Source: Symbiodinium kawagutii (lineage: Eukaryota; Sar; Dinophyceae; Suessiales; Symbiodiniaceae). Taken from it: a stretch of 64,000 bases of DNA. Below the pieces are notes generated by a model that was not told the DNA's origin, searched no databases, and saw nothing but the letters and a program-made list of their open reading frames with translations. The stretch covers positions 1 through 64,000 of the forward strand of contig VSDK01010248.1 of assembly GCA_009767595.1 (NCBI GenBank). Direction: 5' to 3'. A program made the position numbers and the translations under genes. Below are positions 33,022 through 44,015 of the stretch, in pieces; the stretch's first letter is position 1, and each line of letters opens with the position of its first letter.

Positions 33022-33326
33022 GAGACAAAAACGATGTCACCTGGAACAGTTTTGTTTTGGTGATCCATCTATTTGCCAGCAGTTTGGCCGCAAGTTGCCC
33101 CATGTCATTTGACAAACCCCAAGGTTGTTAACATCCCATCACAATGAGAAAATCCTAACACATCAGACAATCCCAACGGAATATGACAATGCCAGGATAG
33201 CAAGATCAAAATCGTGTAGATGTCTTTTGGGGTAAACTAACTTAGAAGTAGGAGATCCAACAAGAACAGAATAAAAGCCCAAATTATCGTTTGTTAAAAC
33301 AGTAAGAATGCCTATTTCACTTCCAG

Positions 33327-33417
33327 GTTATTTTTCCACACTGCAAATCGCCATCGGTTTGTTCCACACCATGGGTCCCAGGTTTATCACCACCAGCGAC
33401 TACTTTGGCGGAGTCCT
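33327..33417 (+). CDS. Exon island, unknown protein
   Basis: After acceptor CACTTCCAG the frame reads GYFSTLQIAIGLFHTMGPRF and then ITTSDYFGGVLC. Codons are strongly G/C-ending. The donor may be GTCCT|GTGTGC, or earlier at CCCAG|GTTTAT. An overlapping + frame is also open. No domain recognised. Confidence 0.5.
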
Positions 33418-33419
33418 GT

Positions 33420-34515
33420 GTGCTACTCAGAAACGCCCTCCGCTGGCTACGACTGCCCCGGAAAAAGCTGGTGGCTGGTGAAGCATCGTCGGCTAAACGC
33501 TGACTCACCGTCACAACGGCAAATGGTCGAAAGTTGATGATGTTTGGTATTAATGGAATGGTGATTTCATGGTTGATACACTCAAATAGTTTATGTTGAT
33601 TAACATCTGCATTTTTTGAAGTCATTGTTGATGATTGTTTGGGCCAGTGGTTGGGGTCCCCCAGCATCAGCAGTCACCAGCACTCCGCTGTTTCCAACGG
33701 TGATGGTACTTGATCAATTTCGACAGGACAGCAGGCATAACTCTGCAGCGTAGCTAGTGGGGTATTCTCCCTGTTGTGCAAAAAATTGCATTCATGGTCC
33801 GATTGTGTTCTGTACATTTTGGGGATGTTTTTCTTGAATGTGTTTGATAGTTTTGCAATCCCAATATCAACCAAGGAGGGGTTGATGGGACTCAGTTCGA
33901 AGAGCAATTTCAGCATGGCAAGAATATCCAACAACACAACTAGTTGAATTGTTCTATATCAATTTCGATGTGTGACCATTACGACCCGTTTGCCCCCAAA
34001 TATAAACATATATATATAATACACATTGGCAGTGTGGAAATATTGATATATTTCAGATCGTGCCAAAATGCCAACTTGAACGCAAAACATATTGTCCATG
34101 GGACTATCTCTCTATCTTGTTTCTGGCCGGTTATATCTAGCAGCTGGAATTGGAAACAAAACACGCAGAGTGTTTCATAGGTAAGTCCCGTGTGCATCAT
34201 CGTGTGCATCATCATGCCTGCGAATACCTGGGATTTTCCATTGTTAGCCAAGATTATTAGCCCTGGTCAATAGTCATTGCAAGTCATGGTACCATTACAT
34301 ACTTTTACGTGGGCAACATTCTGAACTTGTTTACGCTACAGTGATCAAACACAAGAGAAAATCACCTCATTCAATAGGGAAATACTCTACATATGGTGGA
34401 TGACCCACTGCTAGATGAGGTATCAACCAACCATCAACCACAGCCCTGAGTATCAACCAACCCTTAGAACCACTATGTCCCATGGTTAATAGTGGGTTAC
34501 CTGGGAACCATGGCC
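33420..34515. other. No clear gene
   Basis: Minus-strand frames (33317-33667, 33674-33937) lack a motif. A short + frame at 34093-34180 (GLSLYLVSGRLYLAAGIGNK) has little codon bias. Confidence 0.4.
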
Positions 34516-34519
34516 ACAG

Positions 34520-34613
34520 AACTCCAAGGCCTATGGAGCCCAGACCCCGTCCCGACGATGAGGAGCGGCTGCCCGCGGATGTGCATCCCCACGTACTCGT
34601 AACAGTCGCGATG
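34520..34613 (+). CDS. Exon island, acidic-proline segment
   Basis: After acceptor TGGCCACAG the frame reads RPMEPRPRPDDEERLPADVH followed by PHVLVTVAM; donor GCGATG|GTAGGG. Strong G/C bias. No family is evident. Confidence 0.5.
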
Positions 34614-34697
34614 GTAGGGGTTCAGCTACCTTCATAGGGTTTGTAACTTTGGTTAGGTTATATCATCCAAGTTGTTTACATATCTACAAAAACCTCA

Positions 34698-35174
34698 GTG
34701 ACTTTGGTTATATATCATCCAAGTAGGTTGTACATGGTTCTCTTCGCATGCGCGATTAGGTGCATAAGGATATGTCATGCTAGCTGTTCTGTAGCAGCTG
34801 CCCTTGGCTATAACCCAAGATTGTTGCTACTGCACAAAGTCACAATGGCACTTGGCCATGCCGTACCAATGAACACAAACTGGATACCACTGAAGTTTGT
34901 TACATGGTGGCTGCTGTGGATGGACATGTTGTACATGTTGATACTGGTAGTGGCTCGCCCGGATATCCTTAGTGTCCAAGTGCTTCACGGTTGCGTAAGG
35001 AACGCCCCAGGGATGCAACTGTTAGTCAGTTACTATTTGGTTAGCTCCTGGCATGGCACGAACATGGATATGAACCAACAGCTGGGTTACCGAGAATGGA
35101 AATCCAACGTGAAAATTATTGGTTCAATGATGTTCAATGCATTTTTGGATACGATCACACCACTGCCAACATGA
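34698..35174 (+). pseudogene. Long unrecognised ORF
   Basis: 158 codons with cysteine- and tyrosine-rich reading including VYMLILVVARPDILSVQVLH-like hydrophobic stretches (positions about 80-100). Codon use lacks the G/C bias of exon islands. Likely decayed element sequence; no family named. Confidence 0.25.
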
Positions 35175-35468
35175 GTTCAGCCATCGCTAGTGCACGGGGC
35201 ATCAACAACTCATGCATGCTACTGACCCTGGAGTGAACTATTTTATCATTTATTAATTTGTAGTTGTTTATCAATTATGGCAGTTTTGACGAAATCCAAC
35301 ATTATTGCCAGTTAGAATGGATAATATGCGTCTCGTTGACACTTGATAATGATGTATGACAATTCTTCACGCTAGTAGTTACAATCCGTAAGAGTTGGAT
35401 GAGTTCATCATGGCAATGTCGCTTCTGAACAACCAGGCCGGATCATCAGCTGGTTGACCTAAAGATGT

Positions 35469-35648
35469 AGTGGTTCTCAAGTCATAGGGACCCCCCAAAA
35501 TGGTTGGTTTATTACTACAAATGGTCAATAAACTAGATGACTTTGTTCTCAAGCCAGTTTGGGAACCTGAAAAATGCTTGGATCATGAAAAGAAAAGAAC
35601 TCATGTTGTATGATTTGGGGGTGCTCCTATGGCTTGAAAAACACCCAT
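35469..35648. mobile_element. TIR element, family A (copy 15) with an insertion
   Basis: GTGGTTCTCAAGTCATAGGG .. GCTCCTATGGCTTGAAAAACACCCAT. The element is about 180 bp rather than 100 bp because about 75 bp (35543-35617) sits between 'actagatgac' and 'tgatttgggggtgc'. Confidence 0.7.
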
Positions 35649-35757
35649 GTTGTAGTTCCCCATGCAAAAAAGGGGCTCCTGGGGCCAACTGGGGCCCTTC
35701 ACCCATGGCAGTTCCTAGCTCGACCAGCCCTAGTCCCGGTGCTGGGGTTCCTGGCAG

Positions 35758-35919
35758 TCTGCAACGGTTGCCCTTTCTCGGATCGCCAGGCCTTTCCCAA
35801 AGTCCTGGCAGCGTGGCCCTTCAACGGAGCAACGGATGTCGGATGCCAAGGAACTTCCAGTGGAACCAGGAACCCGAGTGGGAAGTCTCTGGGACATCAT
35901 ACAGATGGTTACACGGATG
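35758..35919 (+). CDS. Exon island, unknown protein
   Basis: After acceptor TCCTGGCAG the frame reads SATVALSRIARPFPKSWQRG, then STEQRMSDAKELPVEPGTRV and GSLWDIIQM. Donor possible at CAGATG|GTTACA (35907), or at the family-C element immediately right (ATG|GCCATGGGTCA). The island 35665-35755 to the left is also G+C-rich (proline-rich reading) and may be another exon. Confidence 0.45.
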
Positions 35920-36035
35920 GCCATGGGTCATGGCTTTAACCAACCAATTTTCGTGGATCATAATCAACAACAAATTCATAGGGAAAACATGAAAGGGGAA
36001 CCAGGGGTACAGGGTGCACTGACCCACTGCCAGAT
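35918..36035. mobile_element. TIR element, family C, flush with an exon
   Basis: TGGCCATGGGTCATGGCTTTAACCAACC .. AGGGTGCACTGACCCACTGCCAG, same orientation as the copies at 22701 and 29005. Confidence 0.75.
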
Positions 36036-36087
36036 GGTTTTTCAAGCTGAAAAACCTGCAAGAGGCATTTGTTACTTGAATCGGAAT

Positions 36088-36609
36088 TTATTTTGTCAGG
36101 TTTGAACAATTGTGGATTTCATACCAACAAATTTTGGTGAAATTGGTCCATACACAGAGATTGCAAATGTCAACCAAAGATTGACCCGGGCAAGTTGATG
36201 TTGCCTCATAATATGGAACGATATTGGGTAAACCCAACATGTGCCACCCTGAACCCAGGATAAGATTGGCCACTTTGAGATCAGAAGCCTTTAGACCATG
36301 GCGATGACGTTGGAGTTTGTGTCGAGGCAAGAGACCCTCAGAGGTGTCCAGCAACTGCTGCTCAGAGAGGTACATCAAACTTCCTCGTCGTAGAGGATAC
36401 TTTGCTCAACAAAAGGAGTTTATGCATGTATAAATGCAACACTGCCCTGGAAGTCTCTTGAAGTACTGATCCCCAAACTGGTAGATGTTTGTCAGGCGAA
36501 TTCCTTGTTGAATGAGTTGGGTTTTCTTTTCTTGTTTGTCCAAAGTTGATTCCAGGTGAATAACAACCACTATAGTTGTTGAATGAGTTGGTCCCCTATC
36601 ATCAACCAT
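36088..36609 (-). pseudogene. Minus-strand coding relic, two ORFs
   Basis: Two adjoining minus frames (36406-36609, 36088-36378) read KTQLIQQGIRLTNIYQFGDQ and, downstream, HKLQRHRHGLKASDLKVANL. They look like one broken reading separated by about 30 bp. Suspected mobile-element origin; family not recognised. Confidence 0.35.
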
Positions 36610-36645
36610 TACTAATTATAGTTGGTTGATTCCAGAACCTCCCAG

Positions 36646-36751
36646 ATGTTTGGAAGGTCACCAGCGAGCCGAAATTTTGAGGTCCCTGCGAGACCTGGAC
36701 TCGAAGTTCTGCTGTACTTTGAAGACGAAGTGAGGCCATGGAACGGTCACG
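36646..36751 (+). CDS. Exon island, Big_5 Ig-like strand
   Basis: After acceptor CCTCCCAG the frame reads RNFEVPARPGLEVLLYFEDE and then VRPWNGHG. 'L-E-V-L-L-Y-F-E-D-E-V-R-P-W-N-G' matches the SbsA/Big_5 'L-x-L-x-F-[SED]-E-x-V-x-P-G-x-G' strand. Donor TCACG|GTGACC, which is the first unit of a 20-bp minisatellite. Confidence 0.6.
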
Positions 36752-36830
36752 GTGACCAGTTGGAACGGATGGTGACCAGTTGGAACGGATGGTGACCAGG
36801 TGGAACGGATGGTGACCAGTTGGATCAGTG
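36751..36830. repeat. 20-bp minisatellite starting at a splice donor
   Basis: Four near-identical units of GGTGACCAGTTGGAACGGAT, the last one degenerate. Each unit repeats the GGTGACC donor-like sequence that ends the exon at 36646-36751. Confidence 0.85.
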
Positions 36831-36839
36831 GTGAATGGT

Positions 36840-38080
36840 TGAGGATGGTTGATTCATATTGATGAGCAAAAGTTCATGATTGGTTTGTATTTAATGGTTG
36901 ATTCGTATTGATGAATAATGGTCGATTAACATGAGTAAAGGAGAGTGGTCAATATTGTGTTTGATATTGATACATATGACATATGGTCTGGTCAATAAGT
37001 ATCAATAATGAGAGATGAACTATAATAGTAATGTTGGTTGATAAATTTAAAATATGTTAGATTCCTGGGATCAGACTTTGTCATACTAGCAAGTAACCAA
37101 TCTTCAATCACTCATTTGGAGACGAGCGGGTCGTAATCTAAAAATTGGCAGTGGCTTAAGTCGTTGATGCAAAGCAAGATTGCTGATGATTTGAGGCAAT
37201 CCACCGCTCCTGGGTTGATTGAACAAGTTCTTGTTTGAGATAAGCACACATGTTATTTCAAAACAAGATTGTTCATCATCTGGTTGCTAGAGATTCCTGA
37301 CCCCTCTAGCAATGTCAAAACATGTCAAAACGCCGTGGTGGTTCACTGATAGCAAAGATGCTAAACGTCATTGATGGCAACATGGCGGTTTCTCAAAACA
37401 GAGGTACCCCTCCAAAATGGATGGTTTATTACTGATTGAATTTGGATGATTGGGGGGATTCCCTGTTTTGAGAAACACCCGCATGCTGATGATCAATATG
37501 ATCGCACGCAGTTGATGATGACCGTTCTATTGACTTTGGATGATGAAGCATCATTAACAAGCATATGCCAATTGGGTTCTTGATCATGAATGGTAAGTCA
37601 TAAGGATTTTATGGTCATACATGCTACTCGGGACCATCTAACCAGTGAAAATCAAATTGTTGTTTGGTCATGGTGGACTTCTCGAATTCTGTAGGTTACT
37701 GCAAAACAATAGTGAGATACAATGTCATGTGCAGTATATACTGTTGTTTTTGAATGTGTATACTTATACATATGCATGGTAGACTTTTTGGAGGGGGTGC
37801 CGTGTATATATATATATAACATATATATATAAGATATTATATGTATATATATATGATATACTATGTGCGTATATACTAGTATTTCTGAATGTTAATATGT
37901 ACATACGAATCGTAGCAATTGACAGCCATAATTGCTCAGCAGCGATTGCTATATGGCTCCTGTCAGTCAAATTGGCTTTCATCCGGGTTGAAATGCTTCT
38001 AATGATTTGTTGTCATTTGCTTTTGTGATTTTTCTTGGTGTTTCTTTCTGATCGGATGCTTTCGGTTCTGAAGGTAGGAA
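36840..38080. other. Intron/intergenic stretch
   Basis: TGGTTGATTCATATTGATG words, an A element, and TATATATATA tracts at 37800-37860. No gene seen before the ankyrin gene. Confidence 0.45.
37382..37481. mobile_element. TIR element, family A (copy 16)
   Basis: GGCGGTTTCTCAAAACAGAGG .. ATTCCCTGTTTTGAGAAACACCCGC; inverted-orientation interior. Confidence 0.8.
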
Positions 38081-38087
38081 CAGCAGT

Positions 38088-39649
38088 TTGAGTGCAGCCA
38101 TGGAGATATGTTCAGCCTTGTCTGGCGACACACTGGCCGTGCTTGAGGCAGATGAGTTTTACGGGAAATCGGCGAAAGAAGTGAGGCAGTTGTTAACAGC
38201 GAACATGAGGGTTTCTAGATTTAGGCAGAAACTGCTATGGGAAGATGGTTCAAAAACGATTTTGGATGATGAAGTGTTCACTGCTCCAGAGAGGGTATTC
38301 CTGATCCTGCAGCAGTTTTGGCCACTTGATGCTGAACAAGACCAGGCGATGTTCCTGGCATGCAGAGAGAATGATGCACTCAAGCTCGAAAAATTGCTTG
38401 AGAGTCCGAGAGACCCCACAGTAAGAGATGAAGAAGGCAAGACAACTTTGCACCACGCAGCCGGGAGCGGGCACTTGAAGCCTGCAGAGCTGTTGCTGGA
38501 GGCAGGTGCCGAGAAAGATGCACAAGCAGCTGATGGGACAACACCCCTGCAAGCAGCAGCTTCTGCAGGCCACCGCGAAGTTGCTTGCTTACGGAAGCAG
38601 GTGCTGACCCGAATTTGGCCGATCAGCTGGGAAATGCTGCTCTCCATTTGGCAGCTTTTGAAGGTTATCTCGATGTTGTTCGCTTGTTGGTCGAAGCTGG
38701 TGCTGCCTTAAATCTGGCTGGCCAGAATGGAAACCCTGCTCTGATTTTTGCATCTGATAGAGGCCATGTGGAAGTTGTCCGCTTTCTGATTGAATCTGGC
38801 GCGGACAAGAATCTAGCCTCCCACATTTCAAGAAACTCGGCTTTGCACGAAGCAGCTTTTGCAGGCTGTCTCGAAGTTGTTCGCGTATTGATTGAAGCTG
38901 GTGCGAACAAAAATCAGGCCGGGTATAATGGATATTCAGCTCTTTACTTGGCAGCTTGTGGAGGCCATCTCGAAGTCGCTCGATATCTAATTGAAGCCGT
39001 TGCTGATTTGAATCTGGCCGGCAAGAATGGCAATGTGGCTCTTCATGTTTCCGCTGGTGTAGACCATGTAGAAGTTGTTCGTTTATTGGTTGAAAGTGGT
39101 GCTGACAAGCATCTAGCAAACCACAAAGGACAAACAGCCCTGCATATTGCAGCTTTTAAAGGCCATGTGGAAGTAGTTCGCTTCCTTATTGAATCTGGTG
39201 CAGACATGAATCTGGCTTGCAAGAATGAAATTTTGTTTCTCCGTTTGGCAGCTCCTCTACACCATTTGGCTGCTGACTTGAATCTGGACATCCGGAACGG
39301 ATATTCTGCTCTACATGTTGCTGCTGCTTTAAGCCATCTTGAAGTTGTTCGTCTATTAGTTGAAGCTGGTGACAAGAATTTGGCAAGCCAAAAAGGACAA
39401 ACAGCCCTGCATGTTGCAGCTTATAGAGGCCGTCTCGAAGTTGTTCGCTTCCTTATTGAATGTGGTGCAGATTTGAACTTGGCTTGCCAGCATGGAAATG
39501 CAGCTCTCCATTGGGCAGCTCGTGCATGCCATTTGGAAGTTGTTTGTTTACTAGTTGAATCTAGGGCAGATTTGAATCTGACGGATCAGAATAGCCAAAC
39601 CCCCCTGGAGGTTGCAGCTCGTTTCGGCCATTTCGAAGTTGTTGATTGA
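38088..39649 (+). pseudogene. Ubiquitin-like plus ankyrin-repeat protein, frameshifted
   Basis: ATG at 38088. The first 75 or so residues (LSGDTLAVLEADEFYGKSAK .. VFLILQQFWPLD) form a ubiquitin-like region; then about a dozen ankyrin repeats follow (e.g. GQTALHIAAFKGHVEVVRFL). The reading starts in one frame and must switch frame near 38590, in the middle of a repeat (GHREV | LTEAGADPN). The second frame runs 38585-39649, with a shortened repeat around 39230-39280, and stops inside the last repeat (FEVVD then TGA), where another small deletion would explain the stop. There are no introns, and codons are less G/C-biased than in the exon islands. A sequencing slip is the alternative to a pseudogene. 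Ankyrin proteins mediate protein binding; the partner is unknown. Confidence 0.85.
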
Positions 39650-39658
39650 AGCTGGTAC

Positions 39659-39967
39659 TTGACGAGTCTCAACATGCATTCAGAATCAAGTGCTTCAGGT
39701 CCAGGCTTGAGTTTTGACCTTTGTGCATGGTTGTATATGACATCTCGCAGTGGCCATGTCGTGAGAAAAACTCAAGTAGGGCTGGCGGAGTTTGACCAGG
39801 CCCCGGTGAGTTCAGCGCCACAGAAACTCAACCAGAAACGTGTACCAGGTGAAGACGGCCTCCCTGTTGAGCTGTTGGGTGACGCACGCTATGCCAAAGA
39901 ATACTGTGTAGTTGGATGTAGTTGGGCTGTTGAAATCAATCATTTTGCATTTCGACTACCATTGTAG
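39659..39967 (+). CDS. ORF following the ankyrin gene, possibly its tail
   Basis: 102 codons from ATG to TAG, including RKTQVGLAEFDQAPVSSAPQ and RVPGEDGLPVELLGDARYAK. It starts 10 bp after the premature stop of the ankyrin reading and may be the former C-terminus. No domain recognised. Confidence 0.35.
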   Translation: MTSLNMHSESSASGPGLSFDLCAWLYMTSRSGHVVRKTQVGLAEFDQAPVSSAPQKLNQKRVPGEDGLPVELLGDARYAKEYCVVGCSWAVEINHFAFRLPL

Positions 39968-39969
39968 CA

Positions 39970-40750
39970 CTGGCTTATCCTACTAATTTATCAGGGTGAA
40001 CTAATCAAAATGAGATCACTGAAGGAGATGTTTGGCGATGAAGTTTCGGTGAACGTTGCCCGTTGTTGGTTGAATCAGTTGAACGCTCATTAGCTATGGT
40101 GAATTAGTCATGACGAATTGTGGACCATTACGGACCATCATCATTTGAATCCGAACAAAGTGATCTATAGTGGATTTTTTTTGCCATTTTGGGGCATCAT
40201 CAGGCATGCTTAATCATTGAATCATTGATTAGTGACCATGTTTTTACCATTATTTGCTTGAATTGTTGATTACATTTGTTTAACTATGCAAATATGCATG
40301 TATTGTAAGAGGTCATCCTGATTGAACATTCATCACCTAGTATTCAGCATTCGGTACCATCATGCATTGTTATTTTAGCTGGTCATTTGAAACTCATGAT
40401 TAAACATCCCCAGCCATCATCAATCATCCTGAGCCATCAACAATAATTTGCAATCATTACTGATGATTAAACATCACCAGCCATCATCAATCATCCTGAG
40501 CCATCAACAATAATTTGCAATCATGTACTATCATTGACTGCTGCCGAGAGGTGATTGACCATCCCTAAACCCCCTTCATCACCCAATCATCATGACTCAT
40601 CCTCAGCGACTCTAGAAGTTCTATTTTGAACCACCTTTTTTTCATCAACCCATCAGTTCCCAACCATCACTTACCAACCATCACTAGCCAACCATCCCTT
40701 AGGGCCGTAATCAATTACCATCACACTAACCAACAATCCTCTACCATCCT
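39970..40750. other. A+T-rich stretch with a 67-bp tandem duplication
   Basis: A block starting gattaaacatccccagccat at 40398 is repeated from 40465 to about 40526 (period 67 bp). The rest is CATCATCAACC-type words. Confidence 0.6.
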
Positions 40751-40757
40751 CCACAAG

Positions 40758-40854
40758 GTGGACACGCGACGGCACTGTGGTCTTGGCCAACGAGACACAC
40801 GTCATGACAAACATCCCCACCTCGGACCACTTTGACAGGCGCAAAAAGCTGTAG
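40758..40854 (+). CDS. Exon island, unknown protein
   Basis: The frame reads RDGTVVLANETHVMTNIPTS followed by DHFDRRKKL and TAG (40852-40854); a donor at AAGCT|GTAGCC is equally likely. Acceptor CTCCACAAG. An N-x-T sequon (NET) is present and codons are strongly G/C-ending. Could be an internal or last exon. Confidence 0.5.
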
Positions 40855-40859
40855 CCGTG

Positions 40860-41810
40860 GCAGTCCCAACAAGCCGACGGATGCAGCTGATGATTTATAG
40901 ATGATTTACAGATACTGTTTTTCGTTGCTCACAGTCATAGTTGTTTGTTGATATATAGATATGTGTGGATGATGAATTGTAGTTGTTGCTGGTTGATGCA
41001 GCTGACAATGATTATTTGTGATAATAATTGCTGATAAGGCCGTGTTTGCTATGCCATTGGTTGATAATGACTATGACTCATTGAACAAGAAGTAGTATCG
41101 GGCAAACCCGATCTACCAACCAGCCAAGCAAACAGCCATCCAACCAACCAACCAAACTGCCACCAACCATCAACTCTACGACTAGTAACTAAGCAACCTG
41201 TGAGAAGGAAGTACTTTTACCGTATGGCCGGGACATACTCAATGCTTCTGATAGTGACAAGGTTGTTCATTGCTGGCTGTTAATCAGTGGAACAGTGTGG
41301 AATCAATTACTATTTTTGACAAAAAGTTGCATAGCTTAAATCGATCGACCCCTCAAACTGGTTCGCTCCTGGAGTCATTAGCAGAGACTGGCAGGCTTAT
41401 AAGTAACAAGGCCATCCTGAAATGGTCAAGCTCTGAAACTTGTTGATTTTAGACACTGATCATTTTGAATCATTTTGATATTATTTCTTTGCTCCCTTTG
41501 TTACCCTTTTCAAGGCTTGATAAGATGGTGGCCATGCACATAAACCTTCAAATTTGGTCAACACCCAACGGCTACATTGTTGACCATAATTATACCCAAT
41601 GCTATGGAAATTGATTATGTATATACCTTATCTATATACTATACCTAATAGCTGTTAAAACTAATATACCCAATGCCTAACATCTTATGTTAAATGGTTC
41701 ATCTATACACTATACCTTATTTACTATACCTAATAGCTAATAGCTATATACTATACCTGGAAAACGGTTCTTCTGCTTTCATCATTCTGTGTAATTCACG
41801 TGACCCATCC
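40860..41810. other. No clear gene
   Basis: A+T-rich. 'ctatacctaatagct' repeats near 41637-41760. Confidence 0.4.
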
Positions 41811-41812
41811 AG

Positions 41813-41902
41813 TCGTCGTCCAAGCTGCTGGCTGAAGACTGGTGGTGGGTAAGTTCACCCTGTGTGAAGGAGCGGCACGTGTGGATCTTCAGGGACCAGA
41901 AT
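41813..41902 (+). CDS. Exon island, unknown protein
   Basis: After acceptor GACCCATCCAG the frame reads SSSKLLAEDWWWVSSPCVKE and then RHVWIFRDQ. A textbook donor (TGGTGG|GTAAGT) at 41848 may end the exon after 12 codons. G/C-biased. No family. Confidence 0.4.
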
Positions 41903-42339
41903 CACTATGATCCATTGTTGGCATTGATTCAGTTGTTCCATTCTTTTGTTCAATAGTGCTTAAACATGTTAGATTCACTATTGAACACACATTATTGATC
42001 ACGATTGACTGATCAACAATCGGTTGCCAGTGACAAACTTTATTAGTCACTATGGCAATCACTATTCAACATCATTGGCCATTATCGACCATTTGCGGCG
42101 ATTACTAAATCACCATTGACCACAGCAAGTCTCAAACATGATAAACAATGGTTGTTAGCGGTGATGGTTGATTTGGTTGTTGATTTGTCTCGAGTGACTC
42201 ATTCCCCGATATCATACACTATTGACGGCAAAGTCATTTACTACTTCTAGCCGTGATCAACAATCATTCACCATCATTGACCATCATCAAACCATCATTG
42301 ATGAACCACATTTCGAATCACAAATCATTAACATTCATT

Positions 42340-42400
42340 AACCACCATTAACCATCATTAACCACCATTAACCACCATTAACCACCATTGTTCACCACAT
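42340..42400. repeat. (ACCATTAACC)n-type array
   Basis: ACCACCATTAACCATCATTAACCACCATTAACC repeats; typical of the A+T-rich background in more ordered form. Confidence 0.6.
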
Positions 42401-42453
42401 GAATTAACCACCTTTAACCCTACAGAAACATCACTGGCGCGGCTGACGCTCAG

Positions 42454-42550
42454 CCAGGGAGACCTCGTTGCTAGAGCTCATGCCGGAGCTTTTCGCCGTG
42501 AAGATTCGATTTCCGCAGGGAGACCCGCATGGAGTGAAGTTCAACTTGTG
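42454..42550 (+). CDS. Exon island, unknown protein
   Basis: After acceptor ACGCTCAG the frame reads ARETSLLELMPELFAVKIRF and then PQGDPHGVKFNL; donor CTTGTG|GTCCTG. Codons are strongly G/C-ending. A second + frame is open too. No domain recognised. Confidence 0.5.
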
Positions 42551-42590
42551 GTCCTGGAATGGCTTGGCAAGTCCCAAGTTATCATCATTT

Positions 42591-42690
42591 GGGTTTGGGC
42601 AAAAATCACGCAATCAATGACCCACCAAACAACAAGCATGTTAGTAGGAAATCATTGGTTTTGGGGGTGCAATTATTTTGGCACATACCC
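42591..42690. mobile_element. TIR element, family D (copy 1)
   Basis: GGGTTTGGGCAAAAATCACG .. GGGGGTGCAATTATTTTGGCACATACCC; matches the copy at 61411 at both ends (right end identical over TTTTGGCACATACCC). Confidence 0.7.
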
Positions 42691-43248
42691 ATTTAAAATG
42701 GGGGAAGCCACCAATCAGCTTGGGGCTTATGGGGGTACATTTGGTCTGTGGCTTTGGTGACTCTGTTCATGTTGGTGAATGTTTTCATTTTATTGTTTGT
42801 TGGGGTCATGTAAACTGATTGCTGCTTAGCAGATGTTGGTAGATGGTAAGGTATTACTTTTTGTTGGCTGACTTGTTGCTGGTTCATGATATTGTTTGTT
42901 TCTGGTTATATTATATTGTGCAACACCTCTTTTCTTTGATACAGACAACATTTCTGACACATTGTTCTCTTCGTGATATTTGCTCACTCAATGTTGGACC
43001 ATCGTCTTTTTGGTGAACATGATAAACCATCACACAATCTATTGCTGGGGAATGTTGCCAGCATAAATGTCGATCAATTTGACGTCACTGAATGGTATTC
43101 TTGATATCCCATTGATCTTCTTGGTCACTTAATGCTAGATTGATATCACCAATCAATATCAATAAGGATAATCACTATCACTTGATGGTCAACATTCATC
43201 TCTAAAATTTGTCTAACGTTTGATATTGGGTGAGTGATTCGGATCCAG

Positions 43249-43345
43249 CGATGATGATCATCCGTGAAATTATAGGTGCTCGAGTGTTGAGGGAGCGTCC
43301 AAAGCTCTGCAAATCTCCGGCCAACTCTTCTGACACTCGCAACCT
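43249..43345 (+). CDS. Weak exon island
   Basis: The frame reads MMIIREIIGARVLRERPKLC followed by KSPANSSDTRN. The acceptor is GATCCAG; a donor at TATAG|GTGCTC (43275) would cut it short. Codon bias is moderate. Confidence 0.25.
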
Positions 43346-43794
43346 CATTTTGTTGTTGGTTGACTTCATGCTGGTTCATTTTGGTCAAACTATTTGACGG
43401 GCTTAGAGTTGTTATTGTTGGTTGGCTTAATGTTGGTTCTGCTGCCTGTGGCCATGATTCTTCATCACCACAGGTTGTGCCGACTGCAGAGCCTGGTTGG
43501 AATAAATAGCTTGAAGTTGGTTCATCACATGTTTTGAAGTTCTTTACTGGCGATTAAACTATCTTTATAGCCTTCAAGTTGCTATTGCTGATTCACTTAT
43601 CCTTGGGCAAACTAACCTGGAAGTTGAAAATCCACCATTCAAAATGGTTTTACCTATAAAACTGGTGGTTATTGTTGCTTAACTTAATGGTTATCAGACC
43701 ATTTACAATGGTTTTACCATATAATTGTTGTTACTGTTAACCATTTATAATGATTATTCATATTTTGTGTTCTTCAGACCTTGCTGGTTTTCAG

Positions 43795-43895
43795 GCGCTC
43801 CTTCCCTTTCGAGGCCCACGGCGGTGTTGCGACCAGCCTTGCGCTACACCGTCACACTGTCTGCTGGAGCCGTGGAGGACCACGGAGGGGAAATG
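43795..43895 (+). CDS. Exon island, Big_5 Ig-like domain piece
   Basis: 101 nt between acceptor GGTTTTCAG and donor GAAATG|GTGGTG. The frame is RPTAVLRPALRYTVTLSAGA followed by VEDHGGEM. 'L-R-P-A-L-R-Y-T-V-T-L-S-A-G-A-V-E-D-H-G-G' is the clearest SbsA/Big_5 C-terminal half-domain in the window. Nearly all codons end in G or C. A long TTGCTG/GTGGTG microsatellite begins 20 bp after it. Confidence 0.7.
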
Positions 43896-43916
43896 GTGGT
43901 GAGGCAACAGGGTGGT

Positions 43917-44015
43917 GCGAGCTCCTGGTTGTTGCTATTGCTGTTGCTGTTGTTGCTGTTGTTGGTGGTGGTGGTGGTTGTGGTGGTTGTGGTGGTGTTT
44001 TTGTTGCTGTTTCGT
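43917..44015. repeat. (TTGCTG)n/(GTGGTG)n microsatellite
   Basis: TTGTTGCTATTGCTGTTGCTG passing into GTTGGTGGTGGTGGTTGTGG. It creates leucine/valine-rich open frames that are not genes. Confidence 0.85.

Noticed and set aside
38159..39386. Several minus-strand ORFs opposite the ankyrin gene
   Set aside because: Shadows of the repetitive + strand coding sequence.
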